From the NCBI RefSeq assembly GCF_002954715.1, contig NZ_MSCP01000001.1, positions 256,836 through 320,835 on the forward strand: 64,000 nucleotides of DNA, read 5' to 3'. This document shows, in pieces, positions 38,653-48,802 of the stretch; positions within the stretch are counted from its first letter, which is position 1; the number at the start of each line of letters is the position of its first letter. Origin of the DNA: Aliivibrio sifiae. GTDB lineage: Bacteria > Pseudomonadota > Gammaproteobacteria > Enterobacterales > Vibrionaceae. The translations under genes were made by a program, and so were the position numbers. The notes beneath the pieces were generated by a model. That model was given only the letters and a program-made list of their open reading frames with translations. It ran no database searches and had not been told where the DNA came from.

Positions 38653-41277
38653 TTAATTAATTAAGTTATCCACATTCTCAATGAGTGCAGTTTTGAGCTC
38701 ATCTTGTTTTTCTTCATCAAGGCGGCCACCCGTTTCAGATGTTAGAATAAAGAGATCTTCTGCTCGTTCACCAATAGTTGTTATCTTTGCAGCATGAAGG
38801 TTTACTCCTAAACGTGCAAAAGTTGCCCCTACTGTGGCCAGTAACCCCGGAGTATCTAATGCAACAAATTCCATTAAGGTGCGTTTACCCGTTTTAGTTG
38901 GAAGAAATTCCATACGAGTTTTAACGGTAAAATGCTGTAATTGTCGTGGTGGACGGCGAGTTTTAATATGTGTTTCTTGAGTTTCTAGCTCTACTGCATA
39001 CAGTTGATCGATTAAACGTTGCTGTCTGTCTTCATCAATCGGATCATCGTTTTGATCTAATACCATAAAGGTATCAAGTGCGTAACCGTCTTTACTCGAC
39101 ATAATTTGAGCATCATAAATAGTAATGCTTCGTCTATCCAGTTCAGCAGCTACGGTAGCAAAAAGATGAGCCTGATCTTTACTATAAATGAAAATTTCAG
39201 TACCACCACGCGTTGGGTTTTTACTGATAAGTATAAGTGATTTCTCTTTGTCTGAATGATTAAGAAGATTGCTCGCATGCCACGCAATCTGTTGGTGCGT
39301 ATGGCGTAAAAAATAATCGGCTTTAAAGCGTCGCCACAAATTGTCGATTTGCCATTGCGTAAATCCTTCCGCTCTAAGTTGAGCAGAGGACATGTGTTGA
39401 TTGTGGCGAATACGTTCACGCATATCGGGTGGATTCTCTAAACCACGACGTAGTGCTCGCTGAGTTGCATTGTATAAGTCAGCAATAAGAGTTCGTTTCC
39501 AACTATTCCAAAGCTCGGGATTGGTTGCACTGATATCAGCAACAGTAAGACAGACTAGGTAATCTAAACGCTCTTCATCTCTAACATGTTTTGCAAATTC
39601 AGTAATGACATCAGGATCATAAATATCGCGACGTTGGGCTGTTACAGACATCAGTAGGTGGCTTTTAACTAACCAAGCAACAAGATTAGCCTCAGGTTTT
39701 GATAAACCATGGTTAATACAAAACTCATAGGCATCAACTGCGCCAAGTTCTGAATGATCGCCTCCTCGACCCTTTGCTATGTCGTGAAAGATAGCAGCGA
39801 TAATGAGTAATTCTTTTTTTATTATCTTTGGATAGACTTCACAGCATATAGGATGCTTTTTCCTGTTTTCTGGTTCAGAAAATGTATTAATGTGTTTTAG
39901 CAGTCGCATACTGTGCTCATCAACAGTATAAGCATGGAAGAGGTCAAATTGCATTTGGCCTACAATTTGACTCCATTGCGGTAAATAGGCCGAAAGAACC
40001 CCTAATCGGTGCATAACACTGAATGCTTTATGAAGGGCATTAGGATGTTGAGTTAAAGTGATGAACTTGTCTCTGGCTTCTGGGATTTCGCATAAAAAGC
40101 GATTCAGTCGGCGGCGAGCTGTGCGTAATTGACGCATTGTTGGCGGAGCGACACCATCAATTGTTGAGTCATTGGCAATAAGCAAAAACATATCAAGAAT
40201 CGTAGCAGGGCGAGCCTGAAATAAAGCTGGTTTCCTTGCTTCAATTAAGCGTCCACGACGTTGGAAGTCATCATTGATAATAATGGCTTCTTCTTGTTCT
40301 CCTTGATGAATGATCGCTTCGTCAAAAATCTTCAATAACATACTATTAAGTTCAGCAACACGGCGTAGTGTGCGATAGAACTCTTTCATCATGCGTTCAA
40401 CGCCACGATTTCCTTCACCAATAAATCCTAAGCGCTCTGCAACTTGAGGTTGGTGTCCAAAAGTCAGTCTATTATCGTAGCGTTTTAATTCAATGTGCAA
40501 GGCAAAACGAACACGCCATAGAAACTCTTGGCATTCAACTAATTCACGGTATTCTGCATCTGTTAAAAACCCCGCTTGGCTCATCTCTAGCAATGATGTT
40601 GCGCCAAAATGACGTCGGGCTATCCAACTTAAGGTATGGATATCTCGTAATCCTCCAGGACTTGATTTGATATCTGGTTCTAAATTGTAAGTTGTATCGT
40701 GATAGCGGCTATGACGCTTTTTTTGTTCATCAATTTTAGCCTGATAGAAAGCTTCACTAGGCCAAAAGCTATCAGAATGAATACTTAATTTTAATTGATG
40801 AGCAAATTCTTTATCACCACAAATATAGCGTGCTTCTTGTAAATTAGTCGCAACGGTTAAATCACTTTTACCAATATCAATACATTCATCTAAAGAGCGA
40901 ACACTATGGCCGACTTCTAGTTTTAAATCCCAAAGCAAGGTGACAAAATCACTGACTTTTTGGCAGAATGATTCACTTAGATTGTCATTATTTAAGATTA
41001 AAATATCAATGTCAGACAAAGGGTGAAGTTCGCTGCGGCCATAGCCTCCAACCGCTATTAAAGTTGTATTTGGTAACTGTTCAAATTTAAAGAAATGCCA
41101 TAATCGAGATAGTAATTGATCAAAGTAATGAGAGCGTTCAAAAACTAAATCAGAGACGGGTATATTTTGTTGATGGAAAGAGGTGATTTGGTGTTGGGAG
41201 AAGATAGTTAGTTGTTGTTTTAATTCCGCAATTGTTAGTTGTTGGTCGGATAAGGCAAGAGGAGATGTATAATTCAT
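38653..41277 (-). CDS. glnD: Bifunctional [protein-PII] uridylyltransferase/uridylyl-removing enzyme
   Basis: Senses glutamine and adds or removes UMP on P-II proteins (Tyr51), thus controlling nitrogen assimilation. 874 residues (E. coli 890). The nucleotidyltransferase motif GGYGRSELHPLSDIDILI starts at about residue 77 with catalytic D89 and D91. The HD phosphohydrolase motif (AAIFHDIAKGRGGDHSELG) is near 500. Two ACT domains at about 690-770 and 800-874 (LDTPGLLATVGATFARLGV) bind glutamine. Its substrate is very probably the P-II protein beginning at 63824. Transcribed away from rpsB, 55 bases after map. Confidence 0.98.
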   Translation of the reverse strand: MNYTSPLALSDQQLTIAELKQQLTIFSQHQITSFHQQNIPVSDLVFERSHYFDQLLSRLWHFFKFEQLPNTTLIAVGGYGRSELHPLSDIDILILNNDNLSESFCQKVSDFVTLLWDLKLEVGHSVRSLDECIDIGKSDLTVATNLQEARYICGDKEFAHQLKLSIHSDSFWPSEAFYQAKIDEQKKRHSRYHDTTYNLEPDIKSSPGGLRDIHTLSWIARRHFGATSLLEMSQAGFLTDAEYRELVECQEFLWRVRFALHIELKRYDNRLTFGHQPQVAERLGFIGEGNRGVERMMKEFYRTLRRVAELNSMLLKIFDEAIIHQGEQEEAIIINDDFQRRGRLIEARKPALFQARPATILDMFLLIANDSTIDGVAPPTMRQLRTARRRLNRFLCEIPEARDKFITLTQHPNALHKAFSVMHRLGVLSAYLPQWSQIVGQMQFDLFHAYTVDEHSMRLLKHINTFSEPENRKKHPICCEVYPKIIKKELLIIAAIFHDIAKGRGGDHSELGAVDAYEFCINHGLSKPEANLVAWLVKSHLLMSVTAQRRDIYDPDVITEFAKHVRDEERLDYLVCLTVADISATNPELWNSWKRTLIADLYNATQRALRRGLENPPDMRERIRHNQHMSSAQLRAEGFTQWQIDNLWRRFKADYFLRHTHQQIAWHASNLLNHSDKEKSLILISKNPTRGGTEIFIYSKDQAHLFATVAAELDRRSITIYDAQIMSSKDGYALDTFMVLDQNDDPIDEDRQQRLIDQLYAVELETQETHIKTRRPPRQLQHFTVKTRMEFLPTKTGKRTLMEFVALDTPGLLATVGATFARLGVNLHAAKITTIGERAEDLFILTSETGGRLDEEKQDELKTALIENVDNLIN

Positions 41278-41332
41278 AGCAATCCCTGCTGATAAAGAAA
41301 CAGAAGACCGAAGCCTTCTGTTTATTTCATTA

Positions 41333-42160
41333 TTATTTGTTAACCATGTGTCGAGGAATACTTTCTTCAGTTCGAAGTGTTAATACTTCACAACCTGTTT
41401 CGGTAACTAAAATAGTATGTTCCCATTGGGCTGTATTTTTACCGTCACCAGTATAAACAGTCCAACCATCATTATCGTCTTGTAGGCAACCAAATTTACC
41501 TAAATTGATCATTGGTTCGATAGTAAATGTCATACCTGCTTTTAATACAGTGCGGTCATTATTTTTGTAATGAACAACTTGTGGCTCTTCGTGGAACTGA
41601 GAACCAATGCCGTGACCACAGTAATCACGAACAATAGAACATTTAGGGGTCGTGCCTTTAATGTATTTTTGAATTGCGGTACCAATTTCTCCTAGTTTTA
41701 CACCAGGTTTTACTTTACGCATACCAACATACAGGCTTTCTTGTGCAATTAAGCATAGACGCTTATCTGTAGAGCTAACGTCACCAATCAAAAACATTTT
41801 TGAAGTATCGCCATGGTAACCATCTTTGATTACCGTGATGTCGATATTAAGAATATCGCCATCTTTTAGTACTGCTGGTTTAGTAAAACCATTGTATTGC
41901 TCATCTTTTGTTGCCGGAATGCCGTGACATACAATGTGATTGATTGAGGTACAAATAGATTTAGGAAAACCATGGTAGTTCAGTGGTGCAGGGATCGCAC
42001 CTTGTACTTCAGTAATATGCTTGTGGCAAATTTGATCAAGTTCTTCAGTTGTTACCCCAGCTTTTACAAAGGGTTCAATCATTTCAAGTACTTCTGCGGC
42101 TAATTGGCCGGCAACGCGCATTTTTTCAATTTCTGCAGCGCTTTTAATATTTACTGACAT
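41333..42160 (-). CDS. map: Methionine aminopeptidase, type I
   Basis: Removes the initiator methionine from nascent proteins. 275 residues (E. coli 264), with the metal-ligand segments DGDILNIDITVIKDGYHGDTSKMF (D and D in NIDITV and GDTSKMF), CGHGIGSQFHEEPQ (His) and TFTIEPMINLG (Glu) plus the terminal WEHTILVTETG. It is divergent from rpsB, as in other gammaproteobacteria. Confidence 0.98.
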   Translation of the reverse strand: MSVNIKSAAEIEKMRVAGQLAAEVLEMIEPFVKAGVTTEELDQICHKHITEVQGAIPAPLNYHGFPKSICTSINHIVCHGIPATKDEQYNGFTKPAVLKDGDILNIDITVIKDGYHGDTSKMFLIGDVSSTDKRLCLIAQESLYVGMRKVKPGVKLGEIGTAIQKYIKGTTPKCSIVRDYCGHGIGSQFHEEPQVVHYKNNDRTVLKAGMTFTIEPMINLGKFGCLQDDNDGWTVYTGDGKNTAQWEHTILVTETGCEVLTLRTEESIPRHMVNK

Positions 42161-42514
42161 GGGCTTTTCTCTATCTAGAAATAAATCGTTCTGGTTAAAC
42201 GATAATTGTTCTTAGTTTACCTAGGCTGTGTTTATCTTTCAATATGAAGAAGAATGAAAAATAATTCTTGCTTAGAAGGGAATCAGAATGATTTTTTTGA
42301 AAATAGTAGATTTTAACGGCGTTTTTATGGTATAAAGCGCGCCGGATTGATGAACAATTTGTTCTCAATACCGACTATACTTTAATTTTAAATCACACAC
42401 ATACCGTCACGCAGTCCGGGGTGCTCAATTTTTTAATGAATTCATTAATTAGTTAGGGTCGGATTCTAGCGGGGTATGTGGAGGCTTAACCCCATTTAAT
42501 AGAGGAATTCTCAA
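42161..42514 (+). ncRNA. map-rpsB intergenic region with t44-like rpsB leader RNA
   Basis: 354 bases with no ORF. The promoter is probably at TATAAA (42331-42336), followed by a GC-rich discriminator (GCGCGCC), as in stringently controlled ribosomal genes. The downstream leader can fold: CACATACC (42398-42405) with GGTATGTG (42473-42480), AGTCCG (42413-42418) with the CGGATT near 42460, and a central palindrome TTAATGAATTCATTAA (42433-42448). Position and pairing resemble the E. coli t44 (tff) leader, which is expected to mediate S2 autoregulation. The exact ends are unknown. The first 150 bases (42161-42310) hold the divergent map promoter. Confidence 0.7.
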
Positions 42515-43243
42515 ATGGCAACTGTATCAATGCGCGATATGCTTAAAGCTGGTGTTCACTTCGGTCACCAAACTCGTTACTGGAACCCAAAAATGAAGCC
42601 ATTCATCTTTGGTGCTCGTAACAAAGTTCATATCATCAATTTAGAAAAAACTGTACCTATGTTCAACGAAGCTTTAGCAGAACTTGCTAAAATCGGTAGC
42701 AAAAAAGGTAAAGTTCTTTTCGTTGGTACTAAGCGCGCTGCATCTGAAGCTGTTAAAGAAGCTGCAATCAACAGTGACCAGTACTACGTGAACAACCGTT
42801 GGTTAGGCGGCATGCTTACTAACTTTAAAACTGTTCGTCAGTCTATCAAACGTTTAAAAGAATTCGAAGTTCAAGCTCAAGACGGTACTTTTGAGAAGAT
42901 TACTAAGAAAGAAGCGTTAATGCGTACACGTAGCATGGAAAAACTAGAGAAATCTCTAGGTGGTATCAAAAACATGAACGGTCTTCCAGATGCGTTATTT
43001 GTTATCGATGCTGACCATGAGCACATTGCAGTTAAAGAAGCAAACAACCTAGGTATCCCAGTATTTGCTGTTGTTGATACTAACTCAAACCCAGATGGCG
43101 TTGACTACATTATCCCAGGTAACGATGACGCAATCCGCGCTATCCAACTTTACCTGAACGCTGCTGCTGATTCTGTAAAGTCTGGTCGTAACCAAGACGT
43201 TGCAGCTGTAGCTGAAAAAGACGGTTTCGTAGAAGCTGAGTAA
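42515..43243 (+). CDS. rpsB: 30S ribosomal protein S2
   Basis: Small-subunit ribosomal protein, 242 residues (E. coli 241). [32 protein letters not shown] at the start (core [19 protein letters not shown]) and the typical [19 protein letters not shown] and [16 protein letters not shown] segments. GAGGAATT is the ribosome-binding site. It forms a unit with tsf through an attenuator-like hairpin. Confidence 0.99.
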   Translation: MATVSMRDMLKAGVHFGHQTRYWNPKMKPFIFGARNKVHIINLEKTVPMFNEALAELAKIGSKKGKVLFVGTKRAASEAVKEAAINSDQYYVNNRWLGGMLTNFKTVRQSIKRLKEFEVQAQDGTFEKITKKEALMRTRSMEKLEKSLGGIKNMNGLPDALFVIDADHEHIAVKEANNLGIPVFAVVDTNSNPDGVDYIIPGNDDAIRAIQLYLNAAADSVKSGRNQDVAAVAEKDGFVEAE

Positions 43244-43315
43244 TTTTTCGACTCGTCGAATTATTATTTGCTCCTAGTGAGTCTTTTAGTTTCGTAGTAA
43301 ACTAAATATAGTTAG

Positions 43316-43343
43316 CAGGGGCCCAATTTGGCCCCTGATTTTT
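43316..43343 (+). terminator. Attenuator-like terminator between rpsB and tsf
   Basis: CAGGGGCC (43316-43323) pairs perfectly with GGCCCCTG (43330-43337), loop CAATTT, then A and five T. As in E. coli, such a site gives partial read-through from rpsB to tsf. Confidence 0.85.
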
Positions 43344-43377
43344 AACTTTTATACCTATTTATATTGAGGAATTGAGA

Positions 43378-44223
43378 ATGGCAACTGTAACTGCTGCTCT
43401 AGTTAAAGAACTTCGTGAACGTACTGCTGCTGGTATGATGGAATGTAAGAAAGCACTTGTTGAAGCTGAAGGCGACATCGAGCTAGCAATCGAAAACATG
43501 CGTAAATCTGGCGCAGCAAAAGCGGCTAAAAAAGCAGGCAACATCGCTGCTGAAGGCACAATCATTATTAAAGAAGAAGCTGGCGTTGCCGTTCTTCTTG
43601 AAGTTAACTGTCAAACTGACTTCGTAGCTAAAGATGCTGGTTTCCTAGCATTCGCTAACGAAGTTGCTGAAACAGCTTTAGCTGAGCGTCTAGACATCGA
43701 AGCTCTTCAAGCTAAATTTGAAGATGCTCGTATCGCTCTAGTTACTAAAATCGGCGAAAACATCAGCATCCGTCGCGTTCAACTTGTTGAAGGCGTAGCA
43801 CTTGCTTCTTACCGTCACGGCGAGAAAATCGGTGTTGTTGTTGCTGGTGAAGGCGAAGCTGATACGCTTAAGCACATCGCTATGCACGTTGCTGCTTCTA
43901 AGCCTGAGTACGTTAACCCATCTGACGTACCTGCTGAAGTAGTAGAAAAAGAAAAAGCTGTTCAAGTTGAAATCGCTATGAACGAAGGCAAACCTCAAGA
44001 AATCGCTGAGAAAATGGTTATCGGCCGTATGAAGAAATTCACGGGCGAAGTTTCTCTAACAGGTCAAGCTTTCATCATGGAACCTAAGAAAACTGTTGCT
44101 GAAATTCTTAAAGAAAAAGGTGCATCAGTATCTAACTTCGTACGTCTAGAAGTTGGTGAAGGTATCGAGAAAGCGGCTGAAATGAGCTTTGCTGACGAAG
44201 TAGCAGCGGTACAAAAAGGTTAA
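43378..44223 (+). CDS. tsf: Translation elongation factor Ts
   Basis: Nucleotide exchange factor for EF-Tu, 281 residues (E. coli 283). The start at 43378 gives [26 protein letters not shown] (core TGAGMMDCKKAL-type motif [11 protein letters not shown]) and is preceded by GAGGAATTGAG; an in-frame TTG six bases upstream is not needed. The core contains the dimerisation motif [11 protein letters not shown]. Base use is strongly biased, as for a highly expressed gene. Confidence 0.99.
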   Translation: MATVTAALVKELRERTAAGMMECKKALVEAEGDIELAIENMRKSGAAKAAKKAGNIAAEGTIIIKEEAGVAVLLEVNCQTDFVAKDAGFLAFANEVAETALAERLDIEALQAKFEDARIALVTKIGENISIRRVQLVEGVALASYRHGEKIGVVVAGEGEADTLKHIAMHVAASKPEYVNPSDVPAEVVEKEKAVQVEIAMNEGKPQEIAEKMVIGRMKKFTGEVSLTGQAFIMEPKKTVAEILKEKGASVSNFVRLEVGEGIEKAAEMSFADEVAAVQKG

Positions 44224-44242
44224 TCCTTTTGTATTGTTGATA

Positions 44243-44273
44243 AAAAAGACCGTGGCTTTGCTACGGTCTTTTT
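44243..44273 (+). terminator. Terminator of tsf
   Basis: AAAAAGACCGT-GG pairs with C-TACGGTCTTTTT around a short loop, ending in a T-run to 44273. Confidence 0.88.
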
Positions 44274-44327
44274 GTGAATGCGAAGTAAGTTTATTAATAG
44301 CCTATGGCCTTAATATAAAGTAATAGT

Positions 44328-44373
44328 TGTAACCATTTTATCTTATTATTTTGTTTAATTTAAAATGGTTACA
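44328..44373 (+). repeat. Perfect 13-base inverted repeat upstream of pyrH
   Basis: TGTAACCATTTTA (44328-44340) and TAAAATGGTTACA (44361-44373) are exact reverse complements with a 20-base A/T-rich centre. No T-run follows, so it is not a usual terminator. It ends 36 bases before the pyrH start and could be an operator or a leader-RNA hairpin. Confidence 0.7.
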
Positions 44374-44409
44374 GTTATTTCGACAACTCTTAGTGAAAAG
44401 GTAAGAACC

Positions 44410-45141
44410 ATGACGACGAACCCGAAACCAGTATATCAGCGTATTCTATTAAAACTTAGTGGTGAAGCACTTCAAGGCGAAGAGGGTTTTGGTATTGACC
44501 CTGCAACACTTGAGCGTATGGCTCAAGAAATAAAAGAATTGATCGAACTTGGTGTTCAAGTTGGTGTTGTTATTGGTGGTGGTAACCTTTTTCGTGGTGC
44601 AGGCCTTGCTGAAGCAGGCATGAATCGCGTAGTAGGCGATCACATGGGTATGCTAGCAACGGTAATGAATGGGCTTGCTATGCGTGATGCTCTTCACCGT
44701 GCTTACGTGAATGCTCGTGTTATGTCTGCTATCCCTTTAAAAGGTGTATGCGACGATTACAACTGGGCGGATGCAATCGCTCAACTTCGTCAAGGCCGTG
44801 TAGTAATTTTTTCTGCAGGTACAGGTAATCCATTCTTTACAACAGATTCGGCTGCGTGTTTACGTGGTATTGAAATCGAAGCAGATGTCGTTTTAAAAGC
44901 AACAAAAGTAGATGGTGTATTTACCGCTGATCCAGTATCTAACCCTGATGCAGAATTATATGATAAACTGGATTACAACACTGTTCTTGAAAAAGAATTA
45001 AAAGTTATGGACTTAGCTGCGTTTACTCTTGCTCGTGACCATAAAATGCCAATCCGCGTATTCAATATGAATAAGCCGGGTTCATTGCGTCGTGTTGTAA
45101 TGGGTGAAGCTGAAGGTACTTTAATCAGCAGCGCTGAATAA
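44410..45141 (+). CDS. pyrH: UMP kinase
   Basis: Phosphorylates UMP to UDP; hexameric, controlled by GTP and UTP. 243 residues from ATG 44410 (E. coli 241); the frame is open upstream to 44365, but [21 protein letters not shown] (core [11 protein letters not shown]) is the family N-terminus and AAGGTAAG precedes it. [25 protein letters not shown] and [13 protein letters not shown] are visible. It lies in the conserved order rpsB-tsf-pyrH-frr. Confidence 0.98.
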   Translation: MTTNPKPVYQRILLKLSGEALQGEEGFGIDPATLERMAQEIKELIELGVQVGVVIGGGNLFRGAGLAEAGMNRVVGDHMGMLATVMNGLAMRDALHRAYVNARVMSAIPLKGVCDDYNWADAIAQLRQGRVVIFSAGTGNPFFTTDSAACLRGIEIEADVVLKATKVDGVFTADPVSNPDAELYDKLDYNTVLEKELKVMDLAAFTLARDHKMPIRVFNMNKPGSLRRVVMGEAEGTLISSAE

Positions 45142-45202
45142 TACCAATTCCATTGATTACATTGGTATAAGTCCGGAATAAAATAACAATTAAGGTGAAG
45201 TT

Positions 45203-45760
45203 GTGATTAACGAAATTAAAAAAGACGCTCAAGAGCGCATGGAAAAAAGCGTAGAAGCACTGAGAAACAGCCTGCTAAAAATTCGTACAGGTCGTGCTCA
45301 CCCAAGTCTTCTTGCTGGTCTTTCTGTTGAGTATTACGGTGCAAGAACACCAATCAATCAAGTAGCAAACATCATTGCTGAAGATTCACGTACTCTTGCT
45401 ATTACTGTTTTTGACAAAGAGCTTGCTGGCCTTGTTGAGAAAGCAATCATGATGTCAGATCTTGGTTTAAACCCAATGTCTGCTGGTACGGTAATTCGTG
45501 TACCACTTCCACCGTTAACAGAAGAGCGTCGTAAAGACCTTGTTAAGATTGTACGTGGTGAAGCTGAAGGCGCACGTGTTGCTGTTCGTAACATCCGTCG
45601 TGATGCAAATGGCGATCTTAAAGGTCTTCTTAAAGAGAAAGAAATCTCAGAAGATGATGATCGTAGAGCACAAGACGAGATTCAAAAACTGACAGATTCT
45701 GCTGTTAAGAGCATTGATGAAGTGCTTTCAGTAAAAGAAAAAGAGTTAATGGAAGTATAA
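45203..45760 (+). CDS. frr: Ribosome recycling factor
   Basis: Splits post-termination ribosomes together with EF-G. 185 residues, as in the family. Starts with GTG at 45203 (AAGGTGAAG upstream). The N-terminal helix [17 protein letters not shown], the [10 protein letters not shown] motif and [19 protein letters not shown] (core VRNIRRDAN) are typical. A small inverted repeat, ATACCAAT (45141-45148) with ATTGGTAT (45161-45168), starts at the last base of the pyrH stop codon. Confidence 0.98.
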   Translation: MINEIKKDAQERMEKSVEALRNSLLKIRTGRAHPSLLAGLSVEYYGARTPINQVANIIAEDSRTLAITVFDKELAGLVEKAIMMSDLGLNPMSAGTVIRVPLPPLTEERRKDLVKIVRGEAEGARVAVRNIRRDANGDLKGLLKEKEISEDDDRRAQDEIQKLTDSAVKSIDEVLSVKEKELMEV

Positions 45761-45837
45761 TTTACTTTTATTACTCATTGTTCAGGCTGATTTTTTCATA
45801 TAAATAATGATATGATGTCCGCGATGAACACGATAAG

Positions 45838-45872
45838 AAGCGCTATGTGTAGACATTAGCGCTTTTATTTTT
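45838..45872 (+). terminator. Terminator between frr and uppS
   Basis: AAGCGCTA (45838-45845) pairs with TAGCGCTT (45857-45864), extended by TGT/ACA with one bulge, followed by a T-rich tract. It may be leaky, as uppS starts only 12 bases later. Confidence 0.8.
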
Positions 45873-45883
45873 AAGGGAGTTAT

Positions 45884-46657
45884 ATGGCCAGTCAAACTAA
45901 CAGCGAGTTTTTATCATCTGAAGTATTACCAAAGCATATTGCGGTAATCATGGATGGTAATGGACGTTGGGCGAAAGCTCAGGGTAAGCCTCGTGTATTT
46001 GGTCATAAAGCCGGTGTTGATGCGGTGAGAAAAACCATATCAGCAGCCAGTAAGTTAGGGATAAGTGCCATTACTCTTTTTGCTTTTAGTAGCGAGAATT
46101 GGCGTCGCCCTGAGGAAGAGGTTAGTGTCCTCATGGAGCTGTTTATTACGGTTCTTTCCCGTGAAGTTAAGCGTCTTCATAAAAATAACATTCAATTACG
46201 CGTTATAGGTGATACTTCTCAATTCAGCGCTCGTCTTCAAAAGAAGATTATTGATGCTGAAGCATTAACTTGTGAAAATTCAGGGTTAGTGTTAAATGTT
46301 GCTGCAAATTATGGCGGCAAGTGGGATATTACCCAAGCAGTTAAACGTCTTGCTTATCAAGTAGAGCAAGGTAATTTACAGGTTAATGATATTGATGAGG
46401 CGTCTATTGCTTCTAAGCTAACAATGTCAGACTTACCTGATGTGGATTTGATGATAAGAACCAGTGGCGAGTGCCGTATTAGCAACTTTATGTTGTGGCA
46501 AATGGCTTATGCTGAGTTCTATTTCACTGACCAATATTGGCCTGACTTTAATGAGCAAAGCTTAGCAGATGCTATTGCTTGGTTTGTTAGTCGAGAAAGA
46601 CGATTTGGTTGTACAGGTGAGCAAATCCAAGCTCTAATGAACGAAAAGGATCTATAA
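45884..46657 (+). CDS. uppS: Undecaprenyl diphosphate synthase
   Basis: cis-Prenyltransferase that makes the C55 lipid carrier for peptidoglycan and LPS. 257 residues (E. coli 253), with catalytic D24 in IMDGNGRWA, the FSSENWRRP segment and [19 protein letters not shown] (core [11 protein letters not shown]). The residue C in SGEC replaces the more usual H or V/L. TAAGGGAG precedes the ATG. First gene of the lipid-envelope run; 3 bases before cdsA. Confidence 0.98.
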   Translation: MASQTNSEFLSSEVLPKHIAVIMDGNGRWAKAQGKPRVFGHKAGVDAVRKTISAASKLGISAITLFAFSSENWRRPEEEVSVLMELFITVLSREVKRLHKNNIQLRVIGDTSQFSARLQKKIIDAEALTCENSGLVLNVAANYGGKWDITQAVKRLAYQVEQGNLQVNDIDEASIASKLTMSDLPDVDLMIRTSGECRISNFMLWQMAYAEFYFTDQYWPDFNEQSLADAIAWFVSRERRFGCTGEQIQALMNEKDL

Positions 46658-46660
46658 AGT

Positions 46661-47500
46661 TTGAAACAGCGTATTATTACCGCTCTTATTTTAGCACCCC
46701 TAGTTATTGCGGGGATCTTCATGTTGCCAATGCAAGGTTTCCTTATTGCAATTACCGCAATTACTCTTGTTGGTTTTTGGGAGTGGACTCAGTTTACAGA
46801 ATCTAAATCTCGTTATATAGCGTTAGTCCCTTCAGTAATCGCGCTTGCCGCTTCTCTTTTTTTATTACCAACGTCAACTCTAGAATTAGCGATCCCAAGC
46901 GATGGTCATCAAGCAATCTTATTGATCGGCTCAATATGGTGGTTAATTGCTTCAGGTTTGGTTTTAACATTCCCTAAAAGTAAAACATTATGGCAAAACA
47001 ACCTACCTTTAAAGCACATTTTTGGTTGGCTAACAATGATCCCATTTTTATGGAGTATCTTACTGTTGCGTGCCGATAGTTATGTGATTGATAGCTTTTA
47101 TGGTGCCAAATTAGTTCTTCTGGTTTGTTTATTGGTATGGGCTGCAGATAGCGGAGCTTATTTTGCTGGTAAAACTTTTGGTAAACGTAAAATGTCACCA
47201 GCAGTAAGCCCAAATAAAACCATTGAAGGTTTAATTGGTGGGATCATTACTGCGATTATCGTTGGTTGGGTTGCAGCAAGTGCCTTTGAGGTCCGATTTG
47301 AAAGTACAGCAGCTATGCTGGGTATTTTTATTGTGACTATTATTATTTCTGTATTAGGTGATCTTGTTGAAAGTATGTTTAAGCGAGCATCTGGTATTAA
47401 AGATAGTGGTACGATCATTCCTGGTCACGGTGGTATCTTAGACCGTATTGATAGCTTAACAGCTGCATTCCCAGTGTTTGCTTTCTTGTATTTTCTATAG
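46661..47500 (+). CDS. cdsA: Phosphatidate cytidylyltransferase
   Basis: Makes CDP-diacylglycerol for phospholipid synthesis in the inner membrane. 279 residues (E. coli 285). Start is a TTG at 46661, preceded by AAAAGGA 10 bases upstream; no ATG in a suitable place. About eight transmembrane helices and the CDS signature SPNKTIEGLIGG with KRASGIKDSGTIIPGHGGILDRIDS near the C-terminus (core IKDSGTIIPGHGGILDR). Confidence 0.97.
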   Translation: MKQRIITALILAPLVIAGIFMLPMQGFLIAITAITLVGFWEWTQFTESKSRYIALVPSVIALAASLFLLPTSTLELAIPSDGHQAILLIGSIWWLIASGLVLTFPKSKTLWQNNLPLKHIFGWLTMIPFLWSILLLRADSYVIDSFYGAKLVLLVCLLVWAADSGAYFAGKTFGKRKMSPAVSPNKTIEGLIGGIITAIIVGWVAASAFEVRFESTAAMLGIFIVTIIISVLGDLVESMFKRASGIKDSGTIIPGHGGILDRIDSLTAAFPVFAFLYFL

Positions 47501-47540
47501 TTTCTTTTCTATTTTGAAAAACTAAATCAATTTAATTTAT

Positions 47541-47568
47541 ACGGTAGATATTATAATCTACCGTTTTT
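47541..47568 (+). terminator. Terminator-like hairpin between cdsA and dxr
   Basis: ACGGTAGAT (47541-47549) pairs perfectly with ATCTACCGT (47556-47564), loop ATTATA, T-run to 47568. It lies within an otherwise compact gene run and may be a partial stop. Confidence 0.85.
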
Positions 47569-47597
47569 CTATTCAATTTTCATTGTGGTCATTCATT

Positions 47598-48800
47598 ATG
47601 CGCAAGTTAACCATCTTAGGCGCTACTGGCTCTATTGGTAGTAGTACACTTTCAGTCGCAAAACAAAACGCCGATAAATTTGATGTTGTTGCATTGGGTG
47701 CAGGAAGCAACGTTGAAAAGATGCTGGAGCTTTGTTGTGAATGGCAACCTAAATATGTTGCTATGGCCAGTTCTGATGCTGCAAACGTATTAGCGGTTAA
47801 GCTAAAAGAGCATGGTCTTAATATCGAGGTTCTTTCTGGTGAGAAAGGGCTGTGTCATATAGCTCAACTTGATGATGTTGATACGGTCATGGCTGCGATT
47901 GTTGGGGCAGCTGGTCTGTTACCAACCATGTCAGCAGTTAAAGCTGGAAAGCGCATATTACTTGCGAATAAAGAAGCTTTAGTCATGTCTGGGCAATTAT
48001 TTATTGATGCTGTCGAAACATATGGTGCCGAGTTATTGCCAGTTGATAGTGAACATAATGCAATTTTTCAATGTCTTCCTGAGAGAATTCAAACCAATTT
48101 AGGGCGTTGTGATTTAGATGCTAATGGCATTAGCTCTATTTTATTAACTGGTTCAGGTGGTCCATTTCGTTATACCGATATTTCAGAATTAGAGTCGGTA
48201 ACACCAGAAATGGCGATTGCTCACCCTAACTGGTCAATGGGACCTAAGATCTCTGTTGATTCAGCAACCATGATGAATAAAGGGTTGGAATATATAGAAG
48301 CTCGTTGGCTGTTTAACGCAAGCAAAGAGCAGTTGAAAGTTGTTATTCATCCTCAATCAGTTATCCACTCTATGGTTCAGTACAAGGATGGTTCTGTCTT
48401 AGCGCAAATGGGACTTCCCGATATGAGAACCCCAATTGCCTGCACTATGTCTTATCCTAAAAGAGTAAATGCTGGAGTTGAACCACTTGATTTTACTAAA
48501 GTGGGAGAGTTTAGTTTTCTTGAGCCAGACTTTTCTCGTTACCCATGTTTGAAATTAGCTATTGACGCATGTTATTTAGGTCAGCACGCGACGACAGGGT
48601 TAAATGCAGCTAATGAACAATCAGTCGCTGCTTTTTTGGACGGTCAGATTAAATTTACAGATATAGCTCGAATTAATGAGTCGGTTTTGGACAAAGTATG
48701 CGCAAACTTCCAAAACCTTGAGCTAGATAGCTTGGAAAGCCTGATTGACCTAGATAGAATGGCCCGTCATTATGCCGATGAGGCAATTAAAAAGGTTTAA
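47598..48800 (+). CDS. dxr: 1-deoxy-D-xylulose 5-phosphate reductoisomerase
   Basis: First committed enzyme of the MEP isoprenoid pathway. 400 residues from ATG 47598 (E. coli 398); a TTG in frame at 47583 is disregarded because the family N-terminus is [17 protein letters not shown], which holds the NADPH-binding [22 protein letters not shown] and [10 protein letters not shown] carry metal and substrate residues. The ribosome-binding site is weak. Ends 2 bases before rseP. Confidence 0.97.
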   Translation: MRKLTILGATGSIGSSTLSVAKQNADKFDVVALGAGSNVEKMLELCCEWQPKYVAMASSDAANVLAVKLKEHGLNIEVLSGEKGLCHIAQLDDVDTVMAAIVGAAGLLPTMSAVKAGKRILLANKEALVMSGQLFIDAVETYGAELLPVDSEHNAIFQCLPERIQTNLGRCDLDANGISSILLTGSGGPFRYTDISELESVTPEMAIAHPNWSMGPKISVDSATMMNKGLEYIEARWLFNASKEQLKVVIHPQSVIHSMVQYKDGSVLAQMGLPDMRTPIACTMSYPKRVNAGVEPLDFTKVGEFSFLEPDFSRYPCLKLAIDACYLGQHATTGLNAANEQSVAAFLDGQIKFTDIARINESVLDKVCANFQNLELDSLESLIDLDRMARHYADEAIKKV

Positions 48801-48802
48801 CT

